Below are positions 50,152-59,028 of a stretch of DNA of 64,000 nucleotides, one piece after another; the stretch's first letter is position 1, and every line of letters starts with the position of its first letter. The stretch covers positions 1,426,001 to 1,490,000 of the forward strand of contig JABTUK010000001.1 in the NCBI GenBank assembly GCA_015075405.1. Reading direction: 5' to 3'. This DNA comes from Anaerolineales bacterium. GTDB lineage: Bacteria > Chloroflexota > Anaerolineae > 4572-78 > J111. The translations under genes were made by a program, and so were the position numbers. The notes beneath the pieces were generated by a model. That model had not been told where the DNA came from and did not search any database. It saw only the letters and a list, made by a program, of their open reading frames with translations.

Positions 50152-50763
50152 TTTTACAAAGCCAATTTGTTCGGGCGGCCAGTATGAGAACCAGGCTCGC
50201 CCGACCACATCTTCGAGCGGAATAGTGCCAAAGCTGCGCGAGTCGTTAGAAAAGCCGCGGTTATCGCCCAACACAAAGATTTGCAGCGGCGGAATGGTGG
50301 TTGGGGCATAAAAGCCGGTCGTGGTAGCCCCGGCGACATAAGGCTCATTGAGCGGTTGACCATTTACAAAAACCAAGCCATCGTGGATTTCCACTACATC
50401 GCCCGGCAGCCCAATCACCCGCTTAATAAGCAGTTCATCCCCCTGGCTTTCCAGCCGAATGACCACGACATCACCCCGCTCCGGGCCGCTTAACCTCAAC
50501 AGTTGCCGGATATGCCGGTTATAGGACAGTTTTTCCACCACCAGTCGTTGATCGGTATGGAGGTTAGGTTCCATACTCTGGCCGTACACTCGCGTTGCTT
50601 GAGCCAAAAAAAGGTTGATCAGTAAAGCAATCAGTACGGCTGGAACAATAGTCTCCAGCACTTCGCGCACCAGATGCAAGACTCGTTTGAGAAAAGAGGG
50701 TTGGGGTTTGGGTTCTGGTTCGGGATAGTAGTAGCTGTTTGGCTCAAATTGCTGATGGTACAT
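50149..50763 (-). CDS. lepB: Signal peptidase I
   Basis: The 204-residue protein has an N-terminal membrane helix (VPAVLIALLINLFLAQATRV), the catalytic Ser in GQSMEPNLHT, the general-base Lys in ELLIKRVIGLPGD and the closing VLGDNRGFSNDSRSFG box. It removes signal peptides from exported proteins at the outer face of the membrane. Length and motif order are normal. Confidence 0.95.
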   Translation of the reverse strand: MYHQQFEPNSYYYPEPEPKPQPSFLKRVLHLVREVLETIVPAVLIALLINLFLAQATRVYGQSMEPNLHTDQRLVVEKLSYNRHIRQLLRLSGPERGDVVVIRLESQGDELLIKRVIGLPGDVVEIHDGLVFVNGQPLNEPYVAGATTTGFYAPTTIPPLQIFVLGDNRGFSNDSRSFGTIPLEDVVGRAWFSYWPPEQIGFVK

Positions 50764-50780
50764 GCACGCTCCTGTGAAAA

Positions 50781-50900
50781 CAGTAGACAGTAGACGGCGC
50801 CCTTCGGCGTACCCGAAGGGGTATAGACAAGAAAGCTTCTAGCTTTGTTACCTTTTCATTTTTGCGCGTTTGGAGCGCAAAAGCTTAGCTTTTGCGCTCC
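50781..50900. repeat. CAGTAGA heptamers and a 29-bp palindrome
   Basis: CAGTAGA, CAGTAGA, CGGCGCC occur at 50781-50801. At 50872-50900 GGAGCGCAAAAGCT and AGCTTTTGCGCTCC form a perfect palindrome around one T. It lies just after the end of pnp and may serve as a 3' hairpin. Confidence 0.7.
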
Positions 50901-50914
50901 GTAGATTAACTTGA

Positions 50915-53200
50915 TTACCGCCGGTCGCCGCCGCCACGCCGATCACCCCCACCGCGCCGGTCGCCGCCGCCGCCAGCCCGCCGATCACCCCCGCCACGCC
51001 GGTCGCCACCGCCACGCCGATCACCACCACCGCCGCGCCGGTCGCCGCCACCGCCACCGGGCCGGTCGCTGGGCCGGCGGTCACGCTCGCGGGCTTCTTC
51101 GACAGTCCAGCCTTCCAAAACGGCCTGGCGGGAAAGGCGAATTTTGCCGGCGCTGTCAATGTTGGTCACCATAACCATAATTTCATCGCCCAATTGGACT
51201 ACATCTTCAACTGAGGGCACGCGATAATCGGCCAGTTGAGAAATCGGTACCAGACCGTCCACATCGGGCAGAATTTCCACAAACGCGCCAAAATCGGCGA
51301 TGCGGACGACTTTGCCGGTATAAATTCGGCCAATCTCGGCTTCTTCGGTGATGGCTTCGATGCGGGCCTGGGCCTGGGCGCTGGCTTCCTGGTTGGCGGC
51401 GGCAATGTAAACGGTGCCGTCGTCGTCAATATCAATTTTTGCGCCGGTTTCTTCTTGAATGGCCCGGATCATCTTGCCGCCGGGGCCAATAACCTTACCG
51501 ATTTTTTCGGGGTCAATCTGGACGGTGGTGATGCTGGGGGCATAGGGTGAGTAGCGCCCACGCGGTTCGGCGATGATTTCGTTCATCTTGTCGAGAATGT
51601 GGAAACGCGCTTCTCTGGCCTGGGTCAGGGCTTGTTCCATCACATCCCAGCGCAGGCCGCTGATTTTGATATCCATTTGCAGGGCGGTGATCCCCTGGCG
51701 GGTCCCGGCCACTTTGAAGTCCATATCACCCAGGGCATCTTCCAGACCCTGGATATCGGTCAAAACGGCAAATTCATCGCCTTCTTCGACCAGGCCCATC
51801 GCTGCGCCGGCCACCGGCGCTTTGATCGGTACACCGGCATCCATCAGGCTGAGGGTGCTGCCGCAGACGCTGGCCATCGAGGTTGAGCCGTTGGAGCTAA
51901 GCACCTCCGAAACCAGGCGCAAGGTGTAAGGAAATTGGTCAAAATCGGGCAGCACGGCAATCAGGGCGCGCTCAGCCAGAGCGCCGTGTCCGATTTCGCG
52001 GCGGCCAGGCGACCCGACCCGGCCGGTTTCGCCGGTGGAAAAGGGCGGGAAGTTGTAATGGTGCAGATAGCGTTTGATTTCTTTAGGCCCAAGCGTATCG
52101 AGGCGCTGCTCATCGCGGGGGGTGCCCATAGTCGTCACCGTCAATACCTGGGTTTCACCGCGCGTGAAAAGGCCGGAGCCGTGGGCGCGGGGCAAAATAC
52201 CGACATCTCCCCAAATAGGGCGAACATCTCTAAGGCCGCGGCCATCCGGCCGAACACCTTGCTTCAAAATCTTAGAGCGAACTGCTTTTTTGAGGGCGCT
52301 GCTGTAAACCGCATGAACATCTTTAAGATTAACGGTCTCATCCGTTTCCAGGTGGGCGACCAGTTCATCCCGCACTGCATCCATCGCCGCTTCACGGGTT
52401 TGCTTGTTGCCTTCAACCTGAAGCGCGGCTTCGATTTTTCCTTCCAGAAAAGCCATCACCTTTTGCACCGTCTCTTCAGGCGGAGTGCTGATGGCCAGTT
52501 CGCGCTTGGGCTTGCCGACCTGGGCCTGCATCTCTTTTTGCACCCGGATAACATCCTGGATGGACTCGTGGGCCAGCCGCAGGGCCTCTATCATCTTATC
52601 TTCGGGGATTTCGTTGGAGCCGGCTTCGACCATCAAAATGGCATCTTCCGTTCCGGCCACCCGCAAATCAAGCTGGCTGCCTTCCATTTCGGAAACAGAG
52701 GGATTGACTAATAATTGACCATCTTTCAGACCAATCCGCACTGCTCCCACCGGTCCATCCCAGGGGATATCGGAAATCATCAGGGCCGTACTGGCGCTGT
52801 TGATAGCCAAAATATCCAGGTATTTCTCGCCATCGGAAGACATGGGGGTGATGATAATTTGGACTTCGTTGCGGGAATTTTTGTTAAAAAGCGGGCGCAG
52901 GGGGCGGTCGGTCAGGCGAGCGGTGAGAATGGCGTCTTCGCCGGGCCTGCCTTCGCGTCGAAAGAAGCTGCCGGGGATGCGTCCGGCGGCATACAACTTT
53001 TCCTCAAACTCGACGCTCAACGGAAAAAAGTCTATGCCTTCACGAGCATTGTTGGAAGCCGTAGCAGTGGTTAGCAGCAGACAGTCGCCGGAACGGAGCG
53101 TGACTGCGCCGCCCGCTTGACCGGCCAAAACGCCGGTTTCAAAAATAAGCTCGTCGTTGCCCAATTTGGCAACAAAACGATGGGGTTGTGGTTTAGACAT
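50915..53200 (-). CDS. pnp: Polyribonucleotide nucleotidyltransferase (PNPase) with Gly/Arg-rich tail
   Basis: The 761-residue protein has the two RNase PH domains (GRIPGSFFRREGRPGEDAIL in the first), the KH domain with VIGPGGKMIRAI and the S1 domain (GRIYTGKVVRIADFGAFVEI). It degrades RNA phosphorolytically. After residue ~700 comes a tail of GGGDRR and GGGGDRR units ending in DRR, which is unusual for PNPase and resembles RGG-type RNA-binding tails. It is downstream of rpsO, as in many bacteria, with a 318-base gap. Confidence 0.95.
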   Translation of the reverse strand: MSKPQPHRFVAKLGNDELIFETGVLAGQAGGAVTLRSGDCLLLTTATASNNAREGIDFFPLSVEFEEKLYAAGRIPGSFFRREGRPGEDAILTARLTDRPLRPLFNKNSRNEVQIIITPMSSDGEKYLDILAINSASTALMISDIPWDGPVGAVRIGLKDGQLLVNPSVSEMEGSQLDLRVAGTEDAILMVEAGSNEIPEDKMIEALRLAHESIQDVIRVQKEMQAQVGKPKRELAISTPPEETVQKVMAFLEGKIEAALQVEGNKQTREAAMDAVRDELVAHLETDETVNLKDVHAVYSSALKKAVRSKILKQGVRPDGRGLRDVRPIWGDVGILPRAHGSGLFTRGETQVLTVTTMGTPRDEQRLDTLGPKEIKRYLHHYNFPPFSTGETGRVGSPGRREIGHGALAERALIAVLPDFDQFPYTLRLVSEVLSSNGSTSMASVCGSTLSLMDAGVPIKAPVAGAAMGLVEEGDEFAVLTDIQGLEDALGDMDFKVAGTRQGITALQMDIKISGLRWDVMEQALTQAREARFHILDKMNEIIAEPRGRYSPYAPSITTVQIDPEKIGKVIGPGGKMIRAIQEETGAKIDIDDDGTVYIAAANQEASAQAQARIEAITEEAEIGRIYTGKVVRIADFGAFVEILPDVDGLVPISQLADYRVPSVEDVVQLGDEIMVMVTNIDSAGKIRLSRQAVLEGWTVEEARERDRRPSDRPGGGGGDRRGGGGDRRGGGDRRGGGDRRAGGGGDRRGGGDRRGGGDRR

Positions 53201-53270
53201 GATACGATAAACCTCCTTAGGGTTTTGACTCCGGGGGAGGTCAGGAACTGGAGAAAATTACAGAGACAAT

Positions 53271-53379
53271 GAGAATAAGGAGTAAGTAGTAGGTAGTAGG
53301 TAGTAGGTAGTAGGTAGTAAGGAGTAGGGATAGAGAAGTAATGGAGTTTAGCTTCTTACTTCTTATTTCTTATTTCTCA
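53271..53379. repeat. GTAGGTA heptamer hairpin between rpsO and pnp
   Basis: GTAAGTA, four GTAGGTA, GTAAGGA, GTAGGGA (53282-53330) run in register. An inverted-style arm TTCTTAC, TTCTTAT, TTCTTAT (53353-53373) follows. The array lies in the rpsO-pnp spacer. Confidence 0.85.
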
Positions 53380-53449
53380 ATTGTTTCTGTCGCTTTATCC
53401 AATGCCTGGGTCCCGGCTGGAGTCGCTAAAAAAATGATTTGATAAAAGT

Positions 53450-53491
53450 AAACGAGTAGAAGGGCATTGTATAGCCCATTTCTACTCGTTT
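53450..53491. repeat. Inverted repeat in the rpsO-pnp spacer
   Basis: AAACGAGTAGAA and TTCTACTCGTTT, with inner GGGC/GCCC arms, form a stem around ATTGTATA. No long T-tract follows on the minus strand. It may be a processing hairpin. Confidence 0.6.
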
Positions 53492-53518
53492 GAAAATTTA
53501 CGACCTCATAAGATGGAG

Positions 53519-53788
53519 TTATTTCCGCAGCCCGAGCCGTTCAATGACGGCTTGATAACGAGCCGGGTCTTTCTTTTTCAGGTATTCCTGGTGATGCCGG
53601 CGCTGACCTACCAGCTTGAGCAGCCCGCGCCGGGAGCTGTTATCACTCTTGTGGGTTTTAAGGTGTTCCTGAAGCTGGTTGATGCGGGCGGTCAACAGGG
53701 CAATTTGGACATCGGATGAACCGGTATCGCCCTCTTTGAGTTTGAACTGTTCAATAATTTCCTGCTTTTGGGTTTGGGTCAGTGACAC
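53519..53788 (-). CDS. rpsO: 30S ribosomal protein S15
   Basis: The protein is 89 residues, the usual S15 length. It has [20 protein letters not shown] and the [20 protein letters not shown] block that binds 16S rRNA. GTG 53788 is chosen because AAGGAG is 7 bases upstream and longer starts would exceed the normal size. It is upstream of pnp on the same strand. Confidence 0.95.
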   Translation of the reverse strand: MSLTQTQKQEIIEQFKLKEGDTGSSDVQIALLTARINQLQEHLKTHKSDNSSRRGLLKLVGQRRHHQEYLKKKDPARYQAVIERLGLRK

Positions 53789-53870
53789 GAAATAATCTCC
53801 TTCGCTTGTCGGGCGATGGGCCGACACACCCCTGCGCCAGGCTCAGGCCCCTAGTTTATAAAAAGATGAA

Positions 53871-53919
53871 ACGTGACGCGTGAAACGTGATGAAATTTCA
53901 CGTTTCACGCATCACGCAT
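53871..53919. repeat. ACGTGAC heptamer hairpin
   Basis: ACGTGAC, GCGTGAA, ACGTGAT, GAAATTT, CACGTTT, CACGCAT, CACGCAT form seven units; the second half is the inverse of the first. It lies between rpsO and the TIR gene. Confidence 0.85.
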
Positions 53920-53981
53920 CATCCTCAAATTATATCACGCTTTGAAGACAGGGGCAAATGAGGTAAATTATGTCTTGCAGA

Positions 53982-54010
53982 TTGTAGGCAGGGTTAAGGT
54001 ATGCTAAAAT
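53982..54010 (+). promoter_or_regulatory. Promoter of the EAD-TIR gene
   Basis: TTGTAG (53982-53987), 17 bases, and TAAAAT (54005-54010) lie 51 bases before the start codon. Confidence 0.55.
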
Positions 54011-54061
54011 AGAGCGTACATTCGGCTCAACCAGCTAATTGGAGTTCGAGGAGGAGCAATC

Positions 54062-55450
54062 ATGCCTAATTATGATACCGGTGCTATCCGCAACCTTTTG
54101 ACCGAAGTTTTCCCTGATGCTGACGAAATTGAGTTTTTTGCTGATGACTATTTCAAGGAAGTCAAGTTTGAGCCAGATATGCCCCTCAAAAAGCGGGCAC
54201 ACGTGCTGACCCAATACTGCGCCCAGAATAATCAGCTTGATAAGTTATTGGCCTTTTTGCAGAAAAACCATCCGGCCAAATACGCTGAACACAGCGCCTT
54301 ACTGACTCTTGACGCACCGTCCAGCGCTCCGGCTACATCAGTCACGCCCGAACCGGCTGTGTCGCAGCCGCCCACCCGCACTCCCGAACCATCCCCCGCC
54401 GCCGAACCGGACGCTGCTCCCCAGGGACAAGATGTTTTTATCAGCTACTCGACCAAGAATCTCGATTTTGTGCAGCAGTTGTATCAAAAGTTAACCAGCC
54501 GAGGGTTGTCGGTTTGGTTCGACAAGCAGAGCATCGAAGGGGCGACCCAATGGCGAGAGTCTATTGTGACCGGCATTATGAACTGCAAAGTCTTTTTGCT
54601 CGTCCTCTCACCCGAGTCGGCCGCTTCTGACAATGTCCGCAAAGAGATTGACCTGGCCGAACATCACAAAAAGAAAATTTTCCCCGTCTTGTGGCGGGAG
54701 GTCAATCCATTGCCGCCTTCAATTCAGTATCAATTGGCCGGGACACAGTACATTTCTTTTAACGGAACGCCCTCCGAGGAAAATTTTAACAAAGTCTATC
54801 ATGTTGTTGGTAGATTGTTGGGCGGTTCTGGGATAGCCGAAGCTGCCGTTGGTGAAAAGGCGATCCAGGCGCCGGGCATTACCGATAAACCGGTCGCCAC
54901 GGCTGAGCCGACCTCTGGCCGCCCGCGGCGAGGCACAGCCCCGGAAGTGGGCGTAATTGCCGCCGGGATTGGGGTGATGAGCAAGGTGGTGGATCAGATT
55001 GGCGGTTTTACTCCGACAGAGAAAGATGCCAACAACGAAGAATTAAAGTGGCTCTTTGTTGCCGCCGATCATTTTCTCAAGATACGCCGGGGCGAAATTC
55101 AGCGTACAGTTGGGGTACCGGTTGAGACTCCAGTCGAAGCCACAACGACACAAGCGACAAAAAATGTTATTCTCCTGCCCAGCGTGGATGACTTTTCAAT
55201 GCAGATGATAGATAGCCAGATTCAGAGTATTATTAAACAAATCAATATTTACATGAAAAATTTGGCCTTTGAGTTAGACAGGCAGGCTCAGTTGGGCGGG
55301 CAAGCTGGCTCAAATATTGCGCTCAAGAATTCAATTGATGCTCAACAGAAAGCCATTATTGAGCGCACCCAGGAACTGGCTAATCTGATGCAGCAAATTT
55401 ACGGAGTCAAAGTTTATGCGCCCGAAATTGTGGCTGAGAAGTTATCATAA
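54062..55450 (+). CDS. Effector-associated-domain plus TIR-domain protein
   Basis: The 462-residue protein has three parts. Residues 1-80 form a small all-helical domain (IRNLLTEVFPDADEIEFFAD; KKRAHVLTQYCAQNNQLDKL), which looks like the death-like effector-associated domains of bacterial conflict systems. A Pro-rich linker follows. Residues ~122-255 form a TIR domain: GQDVFISYSTKNLDFVQQLY, WFDKQSIEGATQWRESI, and SPESAASDNVRKE with the catalytic-type Glu 195 of TIR NADases. Residues ~290-450 are a partly coiled-coil C-terminal region (MIDSQIQSIIKQINIYMKNL). It is probably a stress- or phage-response effector; no NTPase partner is adjacent. Confidence 0.82.
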   Translation: MPNYDTGAIRNLLTEVFPDADEIEFFADDYFKEVKFEPDMPLKKRAHVLTQYCAQNNQLDKLLAFLQKNHPAKYAEHSALLTLDAPSSAPATSVTPEPAVSQPPTRTPEPSPAAEPDAAPQGQDVFISYSTKNLDFVQQLYQKLTSRGLSVWFDKQSIEGATQWRESIVTGIMNCKVFLLVLSPESAASDNVRKEIDLAEHHKKKIFPVLWREVNPLPPSIQYQLAGTQYISFNGTPSEENFNKVYHVVGRLLGGSGIAEAAVGEKAIQAPGITDKPVATAEPTSGRPRRGTAPEVGVIAAGIGVMSKVVDQIGGFTPTEKDANNEELKWLFVAADHFLKIRRGEIQRTVGVPVETPVEATTTQATKNVILLPSVDDFSMQMIDSQIQSIIKQINIYMKNLAFELDRQAQLGGQAGSNIALKNSIDAQQKAIIERTQELANLMQQIYGVKVYAPEIVAEKLS

Positions 55451-55496
55451 CAACGCTTTCGGATAAAATTGTCGTGACATTATTGGAGACATATTC

Positions 55497-56483
55497 ATGA
55501 AAGTCATCATCCCCCTGGCCGGCTTTGGCACGCGGCTACGGCCACATACTTACACCAAGCCCAAGCCGTTGATCAACGTGGCCGGTAAGCCGGTGCTGGG
55601 CCACCTGCTGGACAAGCTCAAAGGGCTGAATATTGACGAGGTTGTTTTTATCGTCGGCTACCTGGGCGACCAGATTGAAACCTACGTCAGCGCCAATTAC
55701 GATTTTAAGGCTTATTACGTCGAGCAGAAGGAACTGTTGGGGCAGGCTCACGCCATTTATTTAGCCAAGGAGTTGGTCGAGGGACCAACCATTATTCTCT
55801 TTGTAGACACCCTCTTTGAAGCAAACCTGAGCAAGCTCAATCAGGAAAAAAGTGATGGGGTTATCTACGTCAAAGAGGTGGAAGACCCGCGCCGCTTTGG
55901 GGTGACGTTGGTTAATGACCAGGGCTTTATCACTCGGCTCATTGAAAAGCCGGACAGCATGCAGGATAACCTGGCTGTGATTGGCCTTTATTATGTCAAA
56001 GATGCCCAGCGGTTGATGGCGGCCATCCAATCGCTGATGGACCAAAATCTGCAAACCAAAGGCGAATTTTACCTGGCCGACGCCCTGCAACTGATGATTG
56101 ACGATGGCGCTCAGTTTCGACCGGAAGAGGTCGGCGTCTGGCTCGACTGCGGCCAGCCGGATACGGTGCTGGAAACCAACCGTTACCTGCTCAAACACAA
56201 CATGGACAACAGCGCCGAAGTAGCCAGCATCAACTCCATCGTCATCCCGCCGGTGCATGTTCACCCCACCGCCAAAATCAAAAATTCGATTGTTGGTCCG
56301 TATGTGACTATCGCCGCCAAATGCGAAATCGAGGGCAGCATTATCCGCGATTCAATTGTGGATGAAGAGTCCTACATCAAAGATGCCACCCTGGGTGAAT
56401 CGCTGATTGGACGGAAGGTGGATTTGGTGGGCCGTTATCGCCACATGAACCTGGGCGATTCCGCTTATGTTGACTTTCTGTAG
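55497..56483 (+). CDS. Sugar-1-phosphate nucleotidyltransferase
   Basis: The 328-residue protein starts with the nucleotide-binding motif PLAGFGTRLRPHTYTKPKPL and has the FVDTLFEANL acidic loop, GVWLDCGQPDT and a C-terminal left-handed beta-helix (SINSIVIPPVHVHPTAKIKN SIVGPYVTIAAKCEIEG, split for length). It would make an NDP- or dTDP-sugar for polysaccharide synthesis; the nucleotide is not fixed. It lies 46 bases after the TIR gene. Confidence 0.88.
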   Translation: MKVIIPLAGFGTRLRPHTYTKPKPLINVAGKPVLGHLLDKLKGLNIDEVVFIVGYLGDQIETYVSANYDFKAYYVEQKELLGQAHAIYLAKELVEGPTIILFVDTLFEANLSKLNQEKSDGVIYVKEVEDPRRFGVTLVNDQGFITRLIEKPDSMQDNLAVIGLYYVKDAQRLMAAIQSLMDQNLQTKGEFYLADALQLMIDDGAQFRPEEVGVWLDCGQPDTVLETNRYLLKHNMDNSAEVASINSIVIPPVHVHPTAKIKNSIVGPYVTIAAKCEIEGSIIRDSIVDEESYIKDATLGESLIGRKVDLVGRYRHMNLGDSAYVDFL

Positions 56484-56486
56484 CAA

Positions 56487-56577
56487 AATAGCAAGTAGCA
56501 AAGTAGCAAGTAGCAAAGCTGTTACTTTGCGACCTTGCTACCCTGCGACCTTGCTACCCTGTTACCCTGCTACCCTG
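56487..56577. repeat. TAGCAAG/CTACCCTG hairpin array
   Basis: TAGCAAG and TAGCAAAG units (about 56494-56518) face CTACCCTG and CGACCTTG octamers (about 56529-56577), which are the inverted form. The array extends to just before the ald start. Confidence 0.8.
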
Positions 56578-56591
56578 TAAGGAGATCAAAG

Positions 56592-57704
56592 ATGATCATT
56601 GGCGTACCAAAAGAAATAAAAGATAATGAGTACCGGGTTTCGATGACGCCTGGCGGGATACACCAATTGGTGGAACACGGACACACGGTGCTGGTGGAAA
56701 AATCAGCCGGGGCGGGCAGCCGTTTTACCGACGCGGATTTTGCCGAAGCCGGGGCCGCGCTGGTTGCCTCCGCTGAGGAGGTCTGGGGCCAGGCCAACAT
56801 GGTGGTCAAGGTCAAGGAGCCGCTGCCCGCCGAGTATAAATATCTGCGGCCTGATTTGGTGCTCTTTACCTATCTCCATCTGGCCGCCGCCGAAGCCCTC
56901 ACCCGAGCCATGGTCGACAGCGGCGTAACCGGTATTGCCTACGAGACGGTAGAGTTAGCCAATGGGACGCTGCCCTTGCTGACCCCCATGAGCGAAGTGG
57001 CCGGGCGGATGTCCATTCAAGTGGGGGCGCACTACCTGGAACGGCATGCCGGTGGGCGGGGCAAACTACTGGGCGGCATTCCCGGGGTACGTCCGGCCAG
57101 CGTGGTTATCATCGGCGGGGGAGTGGTGGGCACCAATGCCGCTCAAATGGCCCTGGGCATGGGCGCGCGGGTGAGCTTGATGGACATCAATTTGGATCGC
57201 CTGCGCACCCTCAGCGAAATCTTGCACGGCAACTTTGAAACTATCGCCGCCAACCCTTACACGGTTGCTCGCGCCGTCCGTTATGCCGACCTATTGGTGG
57301 GCGCGGTGCTGGTCAAAGGGGCCAAAGCGCCGCAGTTAGTGACCCGCAAAATGGTGGCCGAAATGAAGCAAGGCAGCGTCATCATTGATGTCGCTGTAGA
57401 CCAGGGCGGCTGTGTGGAGACCACCCATCCCACCAGCCATTCCGAACCGACCTACTATGTGGATGATGTGCTGCACTACTGCGTGCCCAATATGCCCGGC
57501 GCGGTGCCGCGCACCAGCACGTTGGGGCTGTCCAATGCTACGCTGCCCTACATCATCAAACTGGCCGATAAAGGCTTTGCCGAGGCCGTAAGCGCCGACA
57601 AAACTCTGGCCCTCGGCGTCAACACGTATCAGGGCCACATTACCTATCAAGCCGTCGCAGAAGCTTTCGGCCTGCCTTATAAACCGTTAACCATTCACAA
57701 TTGA
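56592..57704 (+). CDS. ald: Alanine dehydrogenase
   Basis: The 370-residue protein starts [20 protein letters not shown] with the substrate Arg, followed by [12 protein letters not shown] with the catalytic Lys, [13 protein letters not shown] with the His, and [20 protein letters not shown] as the NAD-binding glycine loop. It converts alanine to pyruvate plus ammonia and back. ATG 56592 is used because the AAGGAG site precedes it and the upstream ORF is repeat sequence. Confidence 0.95.
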   Translation: MIIGVPKEIKDNEYRVSMTPGGIHQLVEHGHTVLVEKSAGAGSRFTDADFAEAGAALVASAEEVWGQANMVVKVKEPLPAEYKYLRPDLVLFTYLHLAAAEALTRAMVDSGVTGIAYETVELANGTLPLLTPMSEVAGRMSIQVGAHYLERHAGGRGKLLGGIPGVRPASVVIIGGGVVGTNAAQMALGMGARVSLMDINLDRLRTLSEILHGNFETIAANPYTVARAVRYADLLVGAVLVKGAKAPQLVTRKMVAEMKQGSVIIDVAVDQGGCVETTHPTSHSEPTYYVDDVLHYCVPNMPGAVPRTSTLGLSNATLPYIIKLADKGFAEAVSADKTLALGVNTYQGHITYQAVAEAFGLPYKPLTIHN

Positions 57705-57718
57705 CTAATCAGAGGGGA

Positions 57719-57777
57719 AGGCTGAGGCTAAGGCTGAGGCTGAGCAATATCTTAGCCTCAGCCTTAGCCTTAGCCTC
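57719..57777. repeat. GAGGCT hexamer hairpin
   Basis: AAGGCTGAGGCTAAGGCTGA GGCTGAG (split) faces TTAGCCTCAGCCTTAGCC TTAGCCTC. The unit is 6 bp here, and the palindrome is nearly perfect. It could act as a terminator-like hairpin after ald, but there is no T-tract. Confidence 0.85.
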
Positions 57778-57789
57778 GAAAAACATTCT

Positions 57790-58950
57790 ATGCGCTCATT
57801 TATCTCAAACCGTGTTCAACAAGTTCCACCCTCCGGTATTCGCCGCTTTTTTGATATTGCCGCGACCATGAATGATGTCATCTCGCTGGGTATTGGCGAG
57901 CCTGACTTTGTGACCCCGGAGTCTATTCTTGAGGCGGGGGTCAACTCGCTGCGGGCCGGGCACACCCACTACACCTCCAACACCGGCACCATCGAGCTGC
58001 GCCACGCCGTTTCTAAACAGTTGCAGAAACTTTACCAGGTCGAGTACGACCCGGCCCTGGAAATCTTGATTACGGTCGGCGTGTCCGAAGCCATGTATCT
58101 GGCCCTAACCGCCATTCTCAACCCCGGCGACGAGGTGATTGTGCCGCAGCCGTGCTTTGTAGCCTACACAGCCGAAGTCACCCTGGCCGGCGGCACGCCG
58201 GTGCCTATTGCTACACGGGTGGAAAACAACTTCCAGGTCACGGCTGAGGAAATCGAAGCGGCCATTACCCGCAACACCAAAGCCGTGCTCATTGGCTACC
58301 CCAACAATCCCACCGGGGCGGTGCTGGAGCGCGAAACGCTCGAAGCGATAGCGCGGGTGGCCCAAAAGCACGATATTCTGGTCATTTCCGATGAAATTTA
58401 CGACCGGCTGGTTTATGGCATCGAGCATGTTTGTTTTGCCTCGCTGCCGGGGATGTGGGAGCGGACGATTCTGCTGGGCGGTTTTTCTAAAGCCTACGCC
58501 ATGACCGGCTGGCGGCTGGGTTATGCCGCCGCTCCGCCCGAACTGTTGGGCGCGATGAACAAAATCCACCAGTACACCATCATGTCCGCCCCCACGACCG
58601 CTCAGGAGGCGGCCTTGACTGCTTTGGCTCAGGGGGAAGAAGCGGTTGAGGATATGCGCCAGCGCTACGACCGCCGCCGCCGATTGATTGTGGATGGCTT
58701 GAACAGCATCGGGCTGAAATGTTTTGAGCCGCGCGGGGCGTTTTATGCCTTCCCCTCGGTGCGCGGCTCGGGCATGGACGATGCCGAATTTGCCGAACGG
58801 CTGCTTGACGAGGAACGGGTCGCAGTTATTCCGGGCCGGGCCTTTGGCATCGGCGGGGCGGGGTATGTCCGCTGCTCTTATGCCACTTCCTACGAAAAAA
58901 TAGAAAAGGCGTTAGAACGCATCGCCAACTTTGTGCGCAAGCACGGCTAA
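57790..58950 (+). CDS. Class I/II aminotransferase (aspartate-type)
   Basis: The 386-residue PLP enzyme has the PLP lysine in LLGGFSKAYAMTGWRLGYAA, the Asp in VISDEIYDRLVYG, and GYPNNPTGAVLE for the Asn. The closing Arg region is AGYVRCSYATSYEKIEKAL. It is an aspartate/aromatic-type aminotransferase of the Iγ group; the precise acceptor cannot be told. It is close downstream of ald on the same strand. Confidence 0.9.
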   Translation: MRSFISNRVQQVPPSGIRRFFDIAATMNDVISLGIGEPDFVTPESILEAGVNSLRAGHTHYTSNTGTIELRHAVSKQLQKLYQVEYDPALEILITVGVSEAMYLALTAILNPGDEVIVPQPCFVAYTAEVTLAGGTPVPIATRVENNFQVTAEEIEAAITRNTKAVLIGYPNNPTGAVLERETLEAIARVAQKHDILVISDEIYDRLVYGIEHVCFASLPGMWERTILLGGFSKAYAMTGWRLGYAAAPPELLGAMNKIHQYTIMSAPTTAQEAALTALAQGEEAVEDMRQRYDRRRRLIVDGLNSIGLKCFEPRGAFYAFPSVRGSGMDDAEFAERLLDEERVAVIPGRAFGIGGAGYVRCSYATSYEKIEKALERIANFVRKHG

Positions 58951-58951
58951 C

Positions 58952-59028
58952 GGTTTAATGTTGAATGTTGGCAGGTTGAACGTTTGAATGTTGAACTCGA
59001 AACTTTGAACGTTCAACCTTAAACCTTT
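58952..59028. repeat. Heptamer hairpin over the GT2 3' end
   Basis: GGTTTAA, TGTTGAA, TGTTGGC, AGGTTGA, ACGTTTG, AATGTTG, AACTCGA, AACTTTG, AACGTTC, AACCTTA, AACCTTT run in register. It encodes the final residues of the GT2 protein (KFRVQHSNVQPANIQH). Confidence 0.88.

Noticed and set aside
50911-51174. Plus-strand His/Arg-rich ORF opposite the pnp tail
   Set aside because: It is a shadow of the GGGDRR-coding repeat in pnp and has no ribosome site or homologue-like sequence.
57719-57777. Terminator after ald
   Set aside because: The hairpin is strong but lacks a T-run and fits the array family better.
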